Positions 35,913-44,361 of a stretch of 64,000 nucleotides of DNA are shown piece after piece. How positions within the stretch are numbered: the first letter of the stretch is position 1; each line of letters starts with the position of its first letter. Made by a program: the position numbers and the translations under genes. This stretch comes from RHKX01 sp963839535 (GTDB taxonomy: Bacteria > Actinomycetota > Thermoleophilia > Solirubrobacterales > 70-9), in assembly GCA_963839535.1 (NCBI GenBank), contig CAWIVF010000006.1, forward strand, positions 186,001 through 250,000, read 5' to 3'. Under the pieces are notes generated by a model. It searched no databases, was not told the DNA's origin, and was given only the letters and a program-made list of their open reading frames with translations.

Positions 35913-36503
35913 ATGCGCCAGGCCGTCTTCGCCTACGGCTCGCTCGTCAGCCCGGCGAGCGTGGCCGCGACCCTGGCCCGGCCCGCGGGGGAAAGCGACG
36001 TCTGGCCGGCGACGCTGCCGGGCTGGCGGCGGCGGTTCTCGCTGCGACGCGACAACCACCGGTCGGAGAAGACGTTCGCGCTGCTCGACGGCTCGATCCC
36101 GGACTGGATCCTCAGCCTCAACATCGAGCGCGGCGAGGGGGACGGACCGGCGCCGAACGGGGCGCTGATCGAGGTCAGCGAGGCGGAGCTGGCGCGGCTC
36201 GACGGGCGCGAGCTGCGCTACGACCGGGTCGAGGTCGCCGGCGCCGTGTCGCCCGCCCCCGGGGCGCCGTCGTTCGAGCGCGTGTTCGCCTACACCGCGA
36301 AGCCCGCGAACCTGGCACCGGCCGACCTGCAGGGCGCGGTCGTCCTGCGCAGCTACGTCGCGGCGGTCGAGTCCGCCTTCGCGGCGCTGGGGCCCGGCGA
36401 GCTCGCCGCCTACGCCGCCTCGACCGAGCCGCCGCCCGCGGAGATCGCCGAGGCTCGGCTGATCCACGACCGGATCCCCCCGGGCAACCCGCGCGATTGG
36501 TGA
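35913..36503 (+). CDS. GGCT-like (gamma-glutamylcyclotransferase fold) protein
   Basis: 196 residues from the ATG at 35913. The N-terminus QAVFAYGSLVSPAS contains the YGSL substrate loop of the AIG2/GGCT fold, and the middle carries the acidic residue region EVSEAELARLDGRELRYDRVEV, where the catalytic glutamate is expected, followed by a typical VFAYTAKP strand. It lies 11 bases after addA on the same strand and could be cotranscribed. Whether it makes 5-oxoproline or acts on another gamma-glutamyl compound is not clear. Repeat copy B follows its stop. Confidence 0.83.
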   Translation: MRQAVFAYGSLVSPASVAATLARPAGESDVWPATLPGWRRRFSLRRDNHRSEKTFALLDGSIPDWILSLNIERGEGDGPAPNGALIEVSEAELARLDGRELRYDRVEVAGAVSPAPGAPSFERVFAYTAKPANLAPADLQGAVVLRSYVAAVESAFAALGPGELAAYAASTEPPPAEIAEARLIHDRIPPGNPRDW

Positions 36504-36505
36504 GC

Positions 36506-36608
36506 CTGACGAGGTCGGGAGGTGTCAGACCAAGGAAGAGGTGGCCGCTGTGGCCGCCAGGCCATGAGGCCGCCGATGACGCCGGCTGGCGCCTCCCGGC
36601 CCGTCAGG
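36506..36608 (+). repeat. 103-bp hairpin repeat, copy B
   Basis: Second copy of the element at 28562-28663, same orientation, with identical end arms and differences mainly in the internal segments. The internal cap reads GGCC-ATGA-GGCC here and GGCC-GTGA-G-CC in copy A, keeping pairing potential; the GGTC/GACC side stem is perfect here and has one G-U in copy A. It lies between convergent genes, two bases after the GGCT-like stop and containing the stop codon of the HxlR gene. Confidence 0.85.
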
Positions 36609-36903
36609 TGCGTCGCCGCTGCGCCCAGTCGTAGAGCTCGCGCAGCGCCGGCTCGAGCTCCCGGCCGATCGGGGTGAGGCAGTAGGAGACGCGGGCGGGC
36701 GGGCCGTCGTGGACGGAGCGCTCGACCAGCCCCTCGGCCTCGAACTCGCGCAGGCGCTGGGAGAGCAGGCGGTCCGAGATCCCGGGGATCGCGGCGAGCA
36801 GCTCGCGGAAGAAGAGCGGACCGTCGATCAGGCTGAACAGGATCGCGCCGGCCCAGCGCCGGCCGACCAGCTCGACGGCCTCGTGGAAGCGCGGGCAGAC
36901 CAT
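36604..36903 (-). CDS. HxlR-family transcription regulator
   Basis: 99 residues from the ATG at 36903; an upstream in-frame TTG or GTG could add up to 20 residues. Winged-helix regulator with the family core CPRFHEAVELVGRRWAGAI, then LFFRELLAAIPGISDRLLSQRLREFEAEGLVERSV and ARVSYCLTPIGRELEPAL. The cysteine next to the start (MVCP) is at the position that senses oxidants or electrophiles in several HxlR proteins. Just upstream lies a small CCTCTT/AAGAGG hairpin (about 36937-36951) that might be its operator. The regulated gene is not obvious. Confidence 0.85.
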   Translation of the reverse strand: MVCPRFHEAVELVGRRWAGAILFSLIDGPLFFRELLAAIPGISDRLLSQRLREFEAEGLVERSVHDGPPARVSYCLTPIGRELEPALRELYDWAQRRRT

Positions 36904-37009
36904 CGCGGGAGCCGCCTCGGGCAACCCGTGCTGTCCCTCTTTCGAAGAGGCGCCTCCCACACAGTCGAGGTTAGCGAAGCCCTCCCACGGCCCTGGGCGT
37001 TTTTCGGCG

Positions 37010-38155
37010 CTAGGCGCAGGGACCGGTGTCGACGTCCGGCCCGGCCGCGTCGAGGGCCTTGCGGACGACGCCGTTGGGAACGCCGAGGCCCTCGCGCGGA
37101 TCGGTGTCGAGGCTCGCGGCGAAGATCGTCGTCCCGACGGCACCGTCGCCGTCCACGAAGGGCCCGCCGGAGTTGCCGCTGAGCACGTCCGCGCGCACCG
37201 AGGTCATCTCCCGCTCGATCGGCCCGCGGCCATAGGAGTCCTGGCTGCTCACCGCGCCGGTCGTGCCGAGCCGCGCCGGGACCGCGCTGAACTCGCCCTC
37301 CCCGGGGAAGCCGAGCACGGCACCGGCGGTGCCCGACCGGGTCTCCTTGGCGAGCGGGAGCGGCGGCTCGCTCAGGCCCTCCACCTTGAGGACGGCGATG
37401 TCGTCGTCGGGCCGGTAGACCGTCGCCGTCGCGCTCAGCTCGGCGCCCGACCTCGTGACGATCCGCGTGTCGTCCTCCCCGGCCACGACGTGGGCGTTGG
37501 TCACGACGAGGCCGTCGGCGCCGATCCATCCCGACCCGGAGACGTTGAGGCCGCAGGCGGTGCCGAGCACGTGGACGACGGACTCGCCCGCGCGCACGAC
37601 GTCGGGGTCCTTGACGATCCCGGCCTCGGGCTTCGCCACGTTGGCGCTCGGGCCGCTCAGCTCGGGCGTGCTGCCGACGCGGTGAAGCACGTTGAGGAGC
37701 GGGCCCGAGGGTGGCGCGACGCTGTTGACCGCGCCGAGGATCACGGACCGCTGGGCGTCGGCGCGGACGCCGCGCAGCGCCGGCGCGTTGAGCGCCAGGG
37801 CTCCGAGCACCCACGAGATCGCCAGCGCGAGGAGGACGAAGGCGATGGCGCCGCCGATCGCATCGACGGAGTTCGAGAGCCGCCCGCGCATGAACCGCGT
37901 CCGGATGGCCACCGCCAGCGCCTCGCCGAGGATGGAGAAGGCGCCGCCTCCGATCACGCCTCCGGCGAGCGCGATCGCCGGGGCCCACGGTGACGAGGAC
38001 CCCTCCGCGAGCAGCAGCGGCGCGACCCGGGCGCCGATGAGGGCGCCGACGGCGAACCCCCCGAGCCCGAGACCCGAGACCAGCAGGCCCTGCCGGTAGC
38101 CGATGGGAGCCATGACGGCGGCTAGCGCGATGATGGCCCAGTCGATGATTGTCAT
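37010..38155 (-). CDS. MarP-like membrane serine protease with CvpA-type domain
   Basis: 381 residues from the ATG at 38155. The first ~160 residues form four transmembrane helices of the colicin V production (CvpA) type, and the rest a trypsin/HtrA-like protease with triad H222 (VTNAHVVAG), D251/D252 (RPDDDIAVLKV) and S329 (LSGNSGGP). Cysteines C201 and C380 can form the periplasmic disulfide known to control mycobacterial MarP. Intact. It is divergent from the PBP gene, suggesting joint control of envelope integrity. Confidence 0.92.
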   Translation of the reverse strand: MTIIDWAIIALAAVMAPIGYRQGLLVSGLGLGGFAVGALIGARVAPLLLAEGSSSPWAPAIALAGGVIGGGAFSILGEALAVAIRTRFMRGRLSNSVDAIGGAIAFVLLALAISWVLGALALNAPALRGVRADAQRSVILGAVNSVAPPSGPLLNVLHRVGSTPELSGPSANVAKPEAGIVKDPDVVRAGESVVHVLGTACGLNVSGSGWIGADGLVVTNAHVVAGEDDTRIVTRSGAELSATATVYRPDDDIAVLKVEGLSEPPLPLAKETRSGTAGAVLGFPGEGEFSAVPARLGTTGAVSSQDSYGRGPIEREMTSVRADVLSGNSGGPFVDGDGAVGTTIFAASLDTDPREGLGVPNGVVRKALDAAGPDVDTGPCA

Positions 38156-38282
38156 GGTGTTCGGCGGGGAAGCGGCCTTTACCGGCAGGCGGGCCGAGTA
38201 GCCTGCGCGAGGTCCCCACATCCTCTCCCGTTCCGCGGCGCTCAAGCTACAGGATCATTTGCAAAGGCTCCCCACAACGGCG

Positions 38283-39980
38283 ATGAGACGAAGGCGCCTG
38301 CTGCTGCGGGCCGTCCCGCTCGTCGCCGCCGCCGCCGTCGCCTTCGGGATCGGCATCCACGTCGCCTCCGGCTCGCCCGAGCGTGACGCCGTCGAGCGCT
38401 TCGGCGAGGCCTGGCAGGCGCAGGACTACGAGGCGATGCACGCCGAGCTGACCCCGGCCGCGGCTGCGGATTACTCGCCCGAGCAGCTCGAGCGGGCGTA
38501 CGCGGAGGCGGCGGCCACGGCCACCCTGAAATCCGTCGACGTCGGCGAGCCGCGGGGGCCGCTCGATCAGTCGGGCGAGAACGTGGTCGCGATGCCGGTC
38601 AGCGCCAGCACGAGCTCGTTCGGAACCGTCGAGGGCGAGATGGCGGTGCCGGTCGCCGACGGCGCGATCGACTGGCGCCCGGAGCTGGTCTTCCCGGGGC
38701 TGGCCGAGGGCGAGAGCCTCGAGCGCAAGTCGAAGCTGCCGAAGCGAGCCCCGATCCTGGCGGCTGACCGCAGCGTCCTCGCCGAGGGCCCGGTCGACGC
38801 GCGCAGCACCAACGGGGCGGGCGGGATCATCGCCGGCGAGGTCGGCGAGGCGACCCCGGAGCAGGCGGCGGCGATGGACGCCGCGGGGTTCCCCGAGGGC
38901 ACGCCGGCCGGCACGAGCGGCATCGAGCTCGCCTTCGACGAGGTCCTCGCCGGGACGCCCGGCGGCGAGCTGCGGGCGGTCGGCGACGGCGAGGCGCGCG
39001 TCCTGGGCGCAAGCGACCCGGTCGAGGGCGAGCCCGTGCGGACGACGATCGATCCCAAGCTCCAGGAGGCCACGGCCGCCGCGCTCGGCGCCACCTACGG
39101 CGGTGCCGCGCTGATCGACGCCGACAACGGCAACGTCCTCGCGCTCGCCGGGCTCGGGTTCTCCGCGCCCCAGCCCCCGGGGTCCACGTTCAAGATCATC
39201 ACGGTCACGGGCGCCCTCGAGACCGGCATCACCAAGCCCGAGGAGGAGTTCCCGGTGGTCACCTCCGCGATCGTCGGCGGCCGCGAGGTCTCAAACGCCT
39301 ACGACGAGCCCTGCGGCGGCACCCTCGTTCAGAGCTTCGCCCATTCCTGCAACAGCGTCTTCGCCCCGCTCGGCGAGGAGCTCGGCGGGGAGAAGCTCGT
39401 CGAGTACTCCGAGCGCTTCGGCTTCAACTCGCCGCCGACCCTCTACGACGACGACGCGCTGGCCGCCGTCGAACCGCTGCAGAGCACGATCCCCGAGGAC
39501 CTCGCCGACGAGGAGGCCGGCGTGAGCGCGATCGGCCAGGGCCAGGTCCTGGCGACGCCGCTGTCGATGGCGTCGGTCGCGCAGACGATCGCCAACAAGG
39601 GCGTGCGCTCGCCGACTGCGCTCGTCCGCGACCCGGAGCTCTCGGGCGACTACCCCGACACCAAGGTCACCTCCCCGGAGATCGCCAAGGAGGTCAAGCA
39701 GATGATGATCGAGGTGGTCGCCTCCGGCACCGGGGTCGCCGCGGCGCTTCCCGACGTCACCGTGGCCGGCAAGACCGGCACCGCCGAGCTCGGCACGCCG
39801 GTCGACGGGCCGATCGGGGAGGGCGAGGACCCCGAGCTGGAGGTCGACGCCTGGTTCACGGCCTTCGCCCCGGCCGACGACCCGAAGTACGCGGTCGCGG
39901 TCATGGTCGTCAACGCCGACGGCGACGGCGGCACGATCGCGGCGCCGATCGCCCGGGCGATCCTGGACGCGGCGCTCTAG
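38283..39980 (+). CDS. Penicillin-binding protein (transpeptidase, MecA-N type)
   Basis: 565 residues. N-terminal membrane anchor (RRRLLLRAVPLVAAAAVAFGIGIH), an NTF2-like MecA_N domain (ERFGEAWQAQDYEAMHAELTPA), a dimerisation region, then the transpeptidase: STFK near S301, SCN near S355 (AHSCNSVF) and KTGT near K497 (VAGKTGTAEL). It crosslinks peptidoglycan. I take the ATG at 38283; an upstream TTG at 38259 is also possible. Intact. Divergent from the MarP-like protease across 127 bases with no clear promoter. Confidence 0.94.
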   Translation: MRRRRLLLRAVPLVAAAAVAFGIGIHVASGSPERDAVERFGEAWQAQDYEAMHAELTPAAAADYSPEQLERAYAEAAATATLKSVDVGEPRGPLDQSGENVVAMPVSASTSSFGTVEGEMAVPVADGAIDWRPELVFPGLAEGESLERKSKLPKRAPILAADRSVLAEGPVDARSTNGAGGIIAGEVGEATPEQAAAMDAAGFPEGTPAGTSGIELAFDEVLAGTPGGELRAVGDGEARVLGASDPVEGEPVRTTIDPKLQEATAAALGATYGGAALIDADNGNVLALAGLGFSAPQPPGSTFKIITVTGALETGITKPEEEFPVVTSAIVGGREVSNAYDEPCGGTLVQSFAHSCNSVFAPLGEELGGEKLVEYSERFGFNSPPTLYDDDALAAVEPLQSTIPEDLADEEAGVSAIGQGQVLATPLSMASVAQTIANKGVRSPTALVRDPELSGDYPDTKVTSPEIAKEVKQMMIEVVASGTGVAAALPDVTVAGKTGTAELGTPVDGPIGEGEDPELEVDAWFTAFAPADDPKYAVAVMVVNADGDGGTIAAPIARAILDAAL

Positions 39981-40033
39981 TCACTCACCCGGTTGAGGCC
40001 GGCTCGTGGCGCGTCGGGGTGGTGCCCGCTTGT

Positions 40034-40606
40034 TCACTTGCCGTTGCCAAAGCTGCCGGAACCTTCATCGGAGTCCCCGGGCGTGGTCAAGGAGTCGCCC
40101 AAGCCGTCCTCGGCGTGCCCCGGTGCATTCTCCGAGTTGCCGGGGCCGTTGGGGTCGTGGCCTGGGGCGTCGCCCGATTTGCCCGGGTCGTCGGTTTCGT
40201 AGACACCATCGCCGGAGTCCTCCTCCCCGGTGCTGGTGTCCTCCCCGTCATCGGGGGCCGGGGCGACGGGATAGGAGGGCTCCGGCAGAGTGGCGGCTGC
40301 GGCCCCGGTGCCCTCCGGCTGGAAGCTGACTGGGGCCGCGCCGTCGTTCCGGGCGCCCCTCGTACCGCGAGTCAGGGAGTTCGGGTCGATGCCACTGCCG
40401 CGGATCGACTGCTGCCGGGTGGCCTCGTAGCGACCCATGGGGACTGACGTATCCGCCCAGTCGAGCACAGGACCCCGCCTATCCGTCCTTGCTGTTGCTC
40501 CCTGTCCGGCAGCGGCACGAAGGTCGCCGGGCGCGGCGCTCGTATCGCGGGGGTCAGCGTGGCTCGCCGTCGCAGCAATAGCTGCCCGTTGCGGCGGTGG
40601 TGGCAA
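40034..40606 (-). CDS. Acidic, Gly/Asp/Pro-rich low-complexity protein
   Basis: Up to 190 residues on the minus strand, starting (TTG) within the 3' end of the HD-GYP gene; the real start may be the internal ATG near residue 57 (MGRYEATRQQS). No signal peptide. The C-terminal 70 residues are very acidic with repeated PG-x-S and APGH units (DDPGKSGDAPGHDPNGPGNS, ENAPGHAEDG). Because the opposite strand also stays open for 142 codons here, coding is not certain. If real it is coexpressed with the HD-GYP protein. Confidence 0.4.
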   Translation of the reverse strand: MPPPPQRAAIAATASHADPRDTSAAPGDLRAAAGQGATARTDRRGPVLDWADTSVPMGRYEATRQQSIRGSGIDPNSLTRGTRGARNDGAAPVSFQPEGTGAAAATLPEPSYPVAPAPDDGEDTSTGEEDSGDGVYETDDPGKSGDAPGHDPNGPGNSENAPGHAEDGLGDSLTTPGDSDEGSGSFGNGK

Positions 40607-41618
40607 CGATGGTCATCGCCTTGCTCATCGCGGTCCCGCTCGCCACCTGGAGCTGACTCTCCACGGGAGACCAGAGCCGATGGGGCAGGCCCGCGAAGAG
40701 CGCCCAGACGGTGAGCCCGCCGAAGCTGCCCGCGTAGCAGCGGTCGAAGGCCTCAACCGCCTCGGGGTCCAATTGCGTGCCGGCCTCGGCGCGCAGGATG
40801 CCGAGCGCGACCTTGTGGCGCCTGGCGGGGCGGTATGCGCGGGTCGACGTGAGAGCGTCGAAGGTGTCGGCGACGGCGATGATCCGAGCCCCGAGGGGGA
40901 TGGCTTCGCCGGCGAGCCTCGACGGGTAGCCGGTGCCGTCGAGGCGCTCGTGATGGTGGGCGACCATCTCGGTCAGCTCCGTGTCGCCGAGATCGCTGAC
41001 CATCTCCGCGCCGCGCGGAGCGTGGAGCTTGATCACGTCGAACTCCTCGTCGGTGAGGTGACCGGGTTTATTGAGCACCGCCAGCGGCGTCTCGAGCTTG
41101 CCGACGTCGTGGACGGCAGCGGCGGTCCTCACCTTTCTGACCGTCTCCTCGGGAAGATCCATCTTCGCCGCGATCATCGCCGCGTACCGCGCGACCCGCC
41201 GGGAGTGGCCGTGGAGATACGGATCACGAGCCTCGAGCGAAGTTGCGAGGTCCTCGAGGACATCAACCCGGACGCCCGGATCGAGTCGCGTGCGCATCTC
41301 GCGGTCCCCGAGGCCGAGCAGGGACATCGCTCCATCGAGCTTGCGCTCGGCGCGCCAGCGGCGGACCCAGCCCCAGATCATCAGGTCGGAGAAGAGAAGA
41401 TCATGGGAATCGGCGCGGTGCTGCCAGGCGATCCGGCCAAGCGTGCTGACCATCAGCGAGATGGCCAGGCCGATGGCCACCAGCGGCAGGAAACCCGTCA
41501 CCGTTCCACTCGAAGCGAGCGCCCAGATGACAGCTCCCGGGGTGAGGATTACGACGAGCGTCGCCAGCGCAGTGAGCGGGAGGTAACGAAGGGTCGTCGA
41601 TGACGCAGGGTGGCCCAC
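40554..41618 (-). CDS. HD-GYP domain protein, probable c-di-GMP phosphodiesterase
   Basis: 354 residues from a GTG at 41618. Two transmembrane helices at the N-terminus (ALATLVVILTPGAVIWALAS and LPLVAIGLAISLMVSTL), then an HD-GYP domain: HGHSRRVARYA, the HD pair H170/D171 in AAAVHDVGK, H221-H223 and GTGYP (228-232) in HHHERLDGTGYP, and ARIIAVADTFDALTS. These are the metal and signature residues of cyclic di-GMP hydrolases. Intact. No other c-di-GMP gene is visible in the window. Confidence 0.88.
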   Translation of the reverse strand: MGHPASSTTLRYLPLTALATLVVILTPGAVIWALASSGTVTGFLPLVAIGLAISLMVSTLGRIAWQHRADSHDLLFSDLMIWGWVRRWRAERKLDGAMSLLGLGDREMRTRLDPGVRVDVLEDLATSLEARDPYLHGHSRRVARYAAMIAAKMDLPEETVRKVRTAAAVHDVGKLETPLAVLNKPGHLTDEEFDVIKLHAPRGAEMVSDLGDTELTEMVAHHHERLDGTGYPSRLAGEAIPLGARIIAVADTFDALTSTRAYRPARRHKVALGILRAEAGTQLDPEAVEAFDRCYAGSFGGLTVWALFAGLPHRLWSPVESQLQVASGTAMSKAMTIVATTAATGSYCCDGEPR

Positions 41619-41698
41619 CTAACCACTTCGGCATCGAGGGCGAAGAACGTTAACCAGACCTCTGGGAGGACTTCCGCACAACCGGTCGTCCCCAGCCT

Positions 41699-42007
41699 CT
41701 AGTCCAGCGGGAAGCCCATCGCCGCGCCGCTCACCACGGCGATGCCGCCGAGGAGGGCCACCAGGCCGCCCAGGGTCTCGCTGAGGAGCGTCAGGGTCGC
41801 TCCGGCCACCGAGAGGACGGCGCCGATCGCGAGGAGGGTCCACCAGCCGCCGCCCTGACCGCGCCCGGCGGGTGCGGCGAGGAGGGTCCCGAGGATGATC
41901 GCGCCGAGCGCCGCGACAGCGCCGACCGTGCCGAGCACGTCGACCATGATCAGGATCGCCGCGGCCGCGGCGAGCAGCAGGGCGAGCTGTGTGACCCTGA
42001 GGTTCAA
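41699..42007 (-). CDS. Small membrane protein of unknown function
   Basis: 102 residues from a TTG at 42007, with about four hydrophobic segments: LALLLAAAAAILIMV, VGAVAALGAIILGTLLAA, WWTLLAIGAVLSVAGATLTLL and GGLVALLGGIAVVSGAAMG. No family recognised. It lies downstream of the DUF4352-like lipoprotein on the same strand (22-base gap), so probably the same operon. Confidence 0.62.
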   Translation of the reverse strand: MNLRVTQLALLLAAAAAILIMVDVLGTVGAVAALGAIILGTLLAAPAGRGQGGGWWTLLAIGAVLSVAGATLTLLSETLGGLVALLGGIAVVSGAAMGFPLD

Positions 42008-42029
42008 GCCGCCCCGGAGATCAGGTGGC

Positions 42030-42572
42030 TCAGAGGTCCAGCTCGACCGAGCCGACCTCGTCGGGGCCGGGGACCTCGAGCTGCAGCGGCCGGTTCTCCG
42101 TCGCGTCCTCGTCGAGCATGAAGAGGATCATCGAGCCCTCGATCGGCCCGCTGGCGGCCGCGGTGTCCGCCTCGGGAACCTCACCTTCGGCCTCGACCTC
42201 GGCTCCGGACTCGAGCGCGAAGGGGTTGTCGACGGGAATCTGGTTGTAGATCGTGCCGCGCGTGTCGACGATCTTGAAGGGCTGCGGGACCACGGTGGGC
42301 TCGTCGCCCTCGTTGGAGACCTTCATGAAGACGGCGAGGTACTGCATCCCCTTCTCCAGCGGCGGCGCCCCCTCGAGGTAGGTCGCATCCTCCTGCGAGG
42401 CGGGGTTGAGGAAGCGGGTGATCTGGACGGTGAAGCCCATCTCGCCCAGCTCGAGGGGCTCGCCCTCGGCGACCTCGGACTCATGCTCCTCGCCGCACCC
42501 TGCGGCGAACGAGAAGAGGGCGGTCAGCGCGAGCAGCAGCAGGACGAGATGTGTGGGGCGGCGAAGGCTCAT
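42030..42572 (-). CDS. DUF4352-like lipoprotein
   Basis: 180 residues. Signal peptide MSLRRPTHLVLLLLALTALF with lipobox AAGC, a negatively charged linker (GEEHESEVAEGEP), then a beta-sandwich pattern of the DUF4352/telokin-like type: GFTVQITRFLNPASQ, KGMQYLAVFMKVSNEGDEPT and a C-terminal strand ENRPLQLEVPGPDE. Such domains are found in cell-surface proteins of Gram-positive bacteria. Intact. It lies 39 bases downstream of the SRPBCC-type gene. Confidence 0.8.
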   Translation of the reverse strand: MSLRRPTHLVLLLLALTALFSFAAGCGEEHESEVAEGEPLELGEMGFTVQITRFLNPASQEDATYLEGAPPLEKGMQYLAVFMKVSNEGDEPTVVPQPFKIVDTRGTIYNQIPVDNPFALESGAEVEAEGEVPEADTAAASGPIEGSMILFMLDEDATENRPLQLEVPGPDEVGSVELDL

Positions 42573-42611
42573 CGGCGGCGGAAGTCTACCGGCGCGATCG
42601 GTGCGCGAAGG

Positions 42612-43109
42612 TCATGGCCGGCTCGCGCCGGCGACGTGGAGGGACTCGATCGGGACATCGGCCTCGAGCAGGTCGCGGAGCCTGCCGAGCGCTCGCTTCC
42701 ACTGGCGTCGGTGCCATCCCGCCGAGCCCATCCGATCCTTGATCTTGTCGCCCATCTTGCTCGGCTCGGTCCAGAAGCTGACGCTGACGTCGGTCATCGT
42801 CCGGGCGTTCTCGACCAGCTCCCAGGCGGTCACCACCGCCATCCGGTCGCTGCGCGATCCCCTCCCCCGCTCGACGATCATGTGCGGCGGCTCGAGCTCC
42901 GAGATGACCGTCTCCATCCAGATCGCGAAGCGCGGCGCATCGAGGTGGAAGCGGGCGGCCGCCCCGATCCCGCGCGGCTCGATTCGCTGCAGATGGAACT
43001 CCTCCATGAAGTGGTCGCAGAAGGCCGGCCGCATCGAGAGGTCGGCGATCGCCGCGTAGACGCGCTCACGTGGGGCGTCGATGGTGATCTCGGCGGTCAC
43101 GGGGCCCAT
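42612..43109 (-). CDS. SRPBCC-family protein
   Basis: 165 residues. START/Bet-v-1-like fold: strand-helix start AEITIDAPRERVYAAIADLSMRPAFC, then strands RFHLDAPRFAIWMETVISELEPPHMIVE, DRMAVVTAWELVENARTMTDVSVSFWTE and a C-terminal helix RQWKRALGRLRDLLE. This is a small-molecule binding or cyclase fold used in lipid and polyketide chemistry; the ligand is unknown. Intact and first gene of a three-gene run. Confidence 0.83.
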   Translation of the reverse strand: MGPVTAEITIDAPRERVYAAIADLSMRPAFCDHFMEEFHLQRIEPRGIGAAARFHLDAPRFAIWMETVISELEPPHMIVERGRGSRSDRMAVVTAWELVENARTMTDVSVSFWTEPSKMGDKIKDRMGSAGWHRRQWKRALGRLRDLLEADVPIESLHVAGASRP

Positions 43110-43172
43110 CGGGGTCGCGAGTCTATCCGCGGGCCGGGCAGGAACCCCCGCAGATCCGCCGAAGAGGCGGGC

Positions 43173-43424
43173 ATGCAGGCGATCGCCGAGGTCACGTCCC
43201 TACCCGTCGACGAGCACCCGATCGACGGGGTCGTGTGCTGCGCCTGCTGCGGCCGCTTCCCGCTGGTCGGCGAGCGCGTCACGCGCCACGTCGGCCGCAA
43301 GGGCGACGACTGGGCCTGCGCGTCCTGCGAGAGCGACGGGCGAGGCGAGCGGCTGGGCGCCGTGGCCGCCAGCGACCGCGTGCGGTCTCTCGGCGGGGCG
43401 AACAACGTCCGCCGCGCCGCCTGA
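43173..43424 (+). CDS. Small zinc-ribbon protein
   Basis: 83 residues from an ATG with GAAGAGG before it. The core is VVCCACCGRFPLVGERVTRHVGRK...WACASCESDGR, with cysteine pairs C-x2-C and C-x2-C that would bind one zinc, followed by a short tail. No DNA-binding or enzyme domain is recognised. It lies between the divergent SRPBCC gene and the ParA gene. Confidence 0.65.
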   Translation: MQAIAEVTSLPVDEHPIDGVVCCACCGRFPLVGERVTRHVGRKGDDWACASCESDGRGERLGAVAASDRVRSLGGANNVRRAA

Positions 43425-43517
43425 GCGGACCTCTCCCCTCACCCCGCGAGGCGGCGAATATAGTCGCGCGATGCTTCGCGACCCCAGGAACGAGCCGGCA
43501 CGGCGGATGGTGCGCGG

Positions 43518-44325
43518 ATGTCGATAACCCTCGCGGTGCTCTCCCAGAAGGGCGGGACCGGCAAGACGACGACGGTTCGCTCGCTCGCCGACGTGCTCGG
43601 CCGGGTCGGGCCTCGACGTCCTGGCGATCGACGCCGACCCTCAGGGGAACCTCTCCGACTACTTCGACGTCGACCCCGAGGCGCAGCCGACCCTCGGTGA
43701 GGTCCTCGCCGGGCAGGCGCGGGCCGTCGACGCCATCCACGGCCCGGTCATCCCCGCCAACCTCGGCCTCGCCGAGGCGGAGCTGGTCCTCGCCGGCAAG
43801 ATCGGCCGCGAGGTGACGCTGCGCAACGCCCTGCGCGACGTCAAGCGGCGCTACGACGTGGTCCTGATCGACTGCCCGCCCACCCTCGGCCTGCTGACGG
43901 TGAATGCGCTCGTGGCCTCGACGCACGCGATGCTCTCGACCCAGGCGCAGCACTTCTCGCTCCAGGGCGTCGCGCAGGCGCTGCAGATCTTCGACCTGGC
44001 CCGCGACACGCTCAATCCCGAGCTGGAGCTCCTCGGCGTCCTGCTCAACATCGCCAACATGCGGACGAAGCACGCCCGTCAGACCCTCGAGGCGCTCGAG
44101 GAGCAGTTCCCCGGCAAGGTCTTCTCGACCGTGATCAGGCAGTCGATCGCCTACGCGGAGTCCGCCGAGCGGGCACGGCCGATCCTCGACTACCGGCCGG
44201 AGCGGGGAGCCGACTACCTCGACCTGGCGGCCGAGGTCCTCGAGCGGCTCGACATGCCCGACCGGGTCGAGCGACTGGAGGCGGTGCGGCAGGAGACGCT
44301 GCCCGCCCGCCTGCTCGCGAGCTGA
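43518..44325 (+). CDS. ParA/Soj-family ATPase (frame broken)
   Basis: About 268 residues. P-loop ATPase of the MinD/ParA type: the deviant Walker A KGGTGKTTTV in LAVLSQKGGTGKTTTVRSLADVLG, the ADPQGN motif in LAIDADPQGNLSDYFDV, and RRYDVVLIDCPPTLGLLTVNAL as Walker B region. The frame changes near 43609, where one surplus G breaks RVGLDVLAIDADP. No ParB or centromere-like repeats are nearby, so this is an orphan ParA, possibly for chromosome, polar or cargo positioning. It ends convergently with the S15-type gene over two small hairpins. Confidence 0.88.
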
Positions 44326-44330
44326 GGACG

Positions 44331-44346
44331 CCCCGCCGAAGCGGGG
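44331..44346. terminator. Hairpin between convergent genes
   Basis: CCCCGC / GCGGGG around CGAA, five bases after the parA stop. A second hairpin GGGCC / GGCCC with a four-base loop (44349-44362) follows directly. Confidence 0.55.
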
Positions 44347-44361
44347 CCGGGCCCTCAGGCC

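Noticed and set aside
40019..40447. A plus-strand membrane-like frame opposite the acidic protein
   Set aside because: It is the mirror of the repetitive acidic frame and has no start site or neighbour support; neither strand is certain here, but the minus frame follows the HD-GYP gene.
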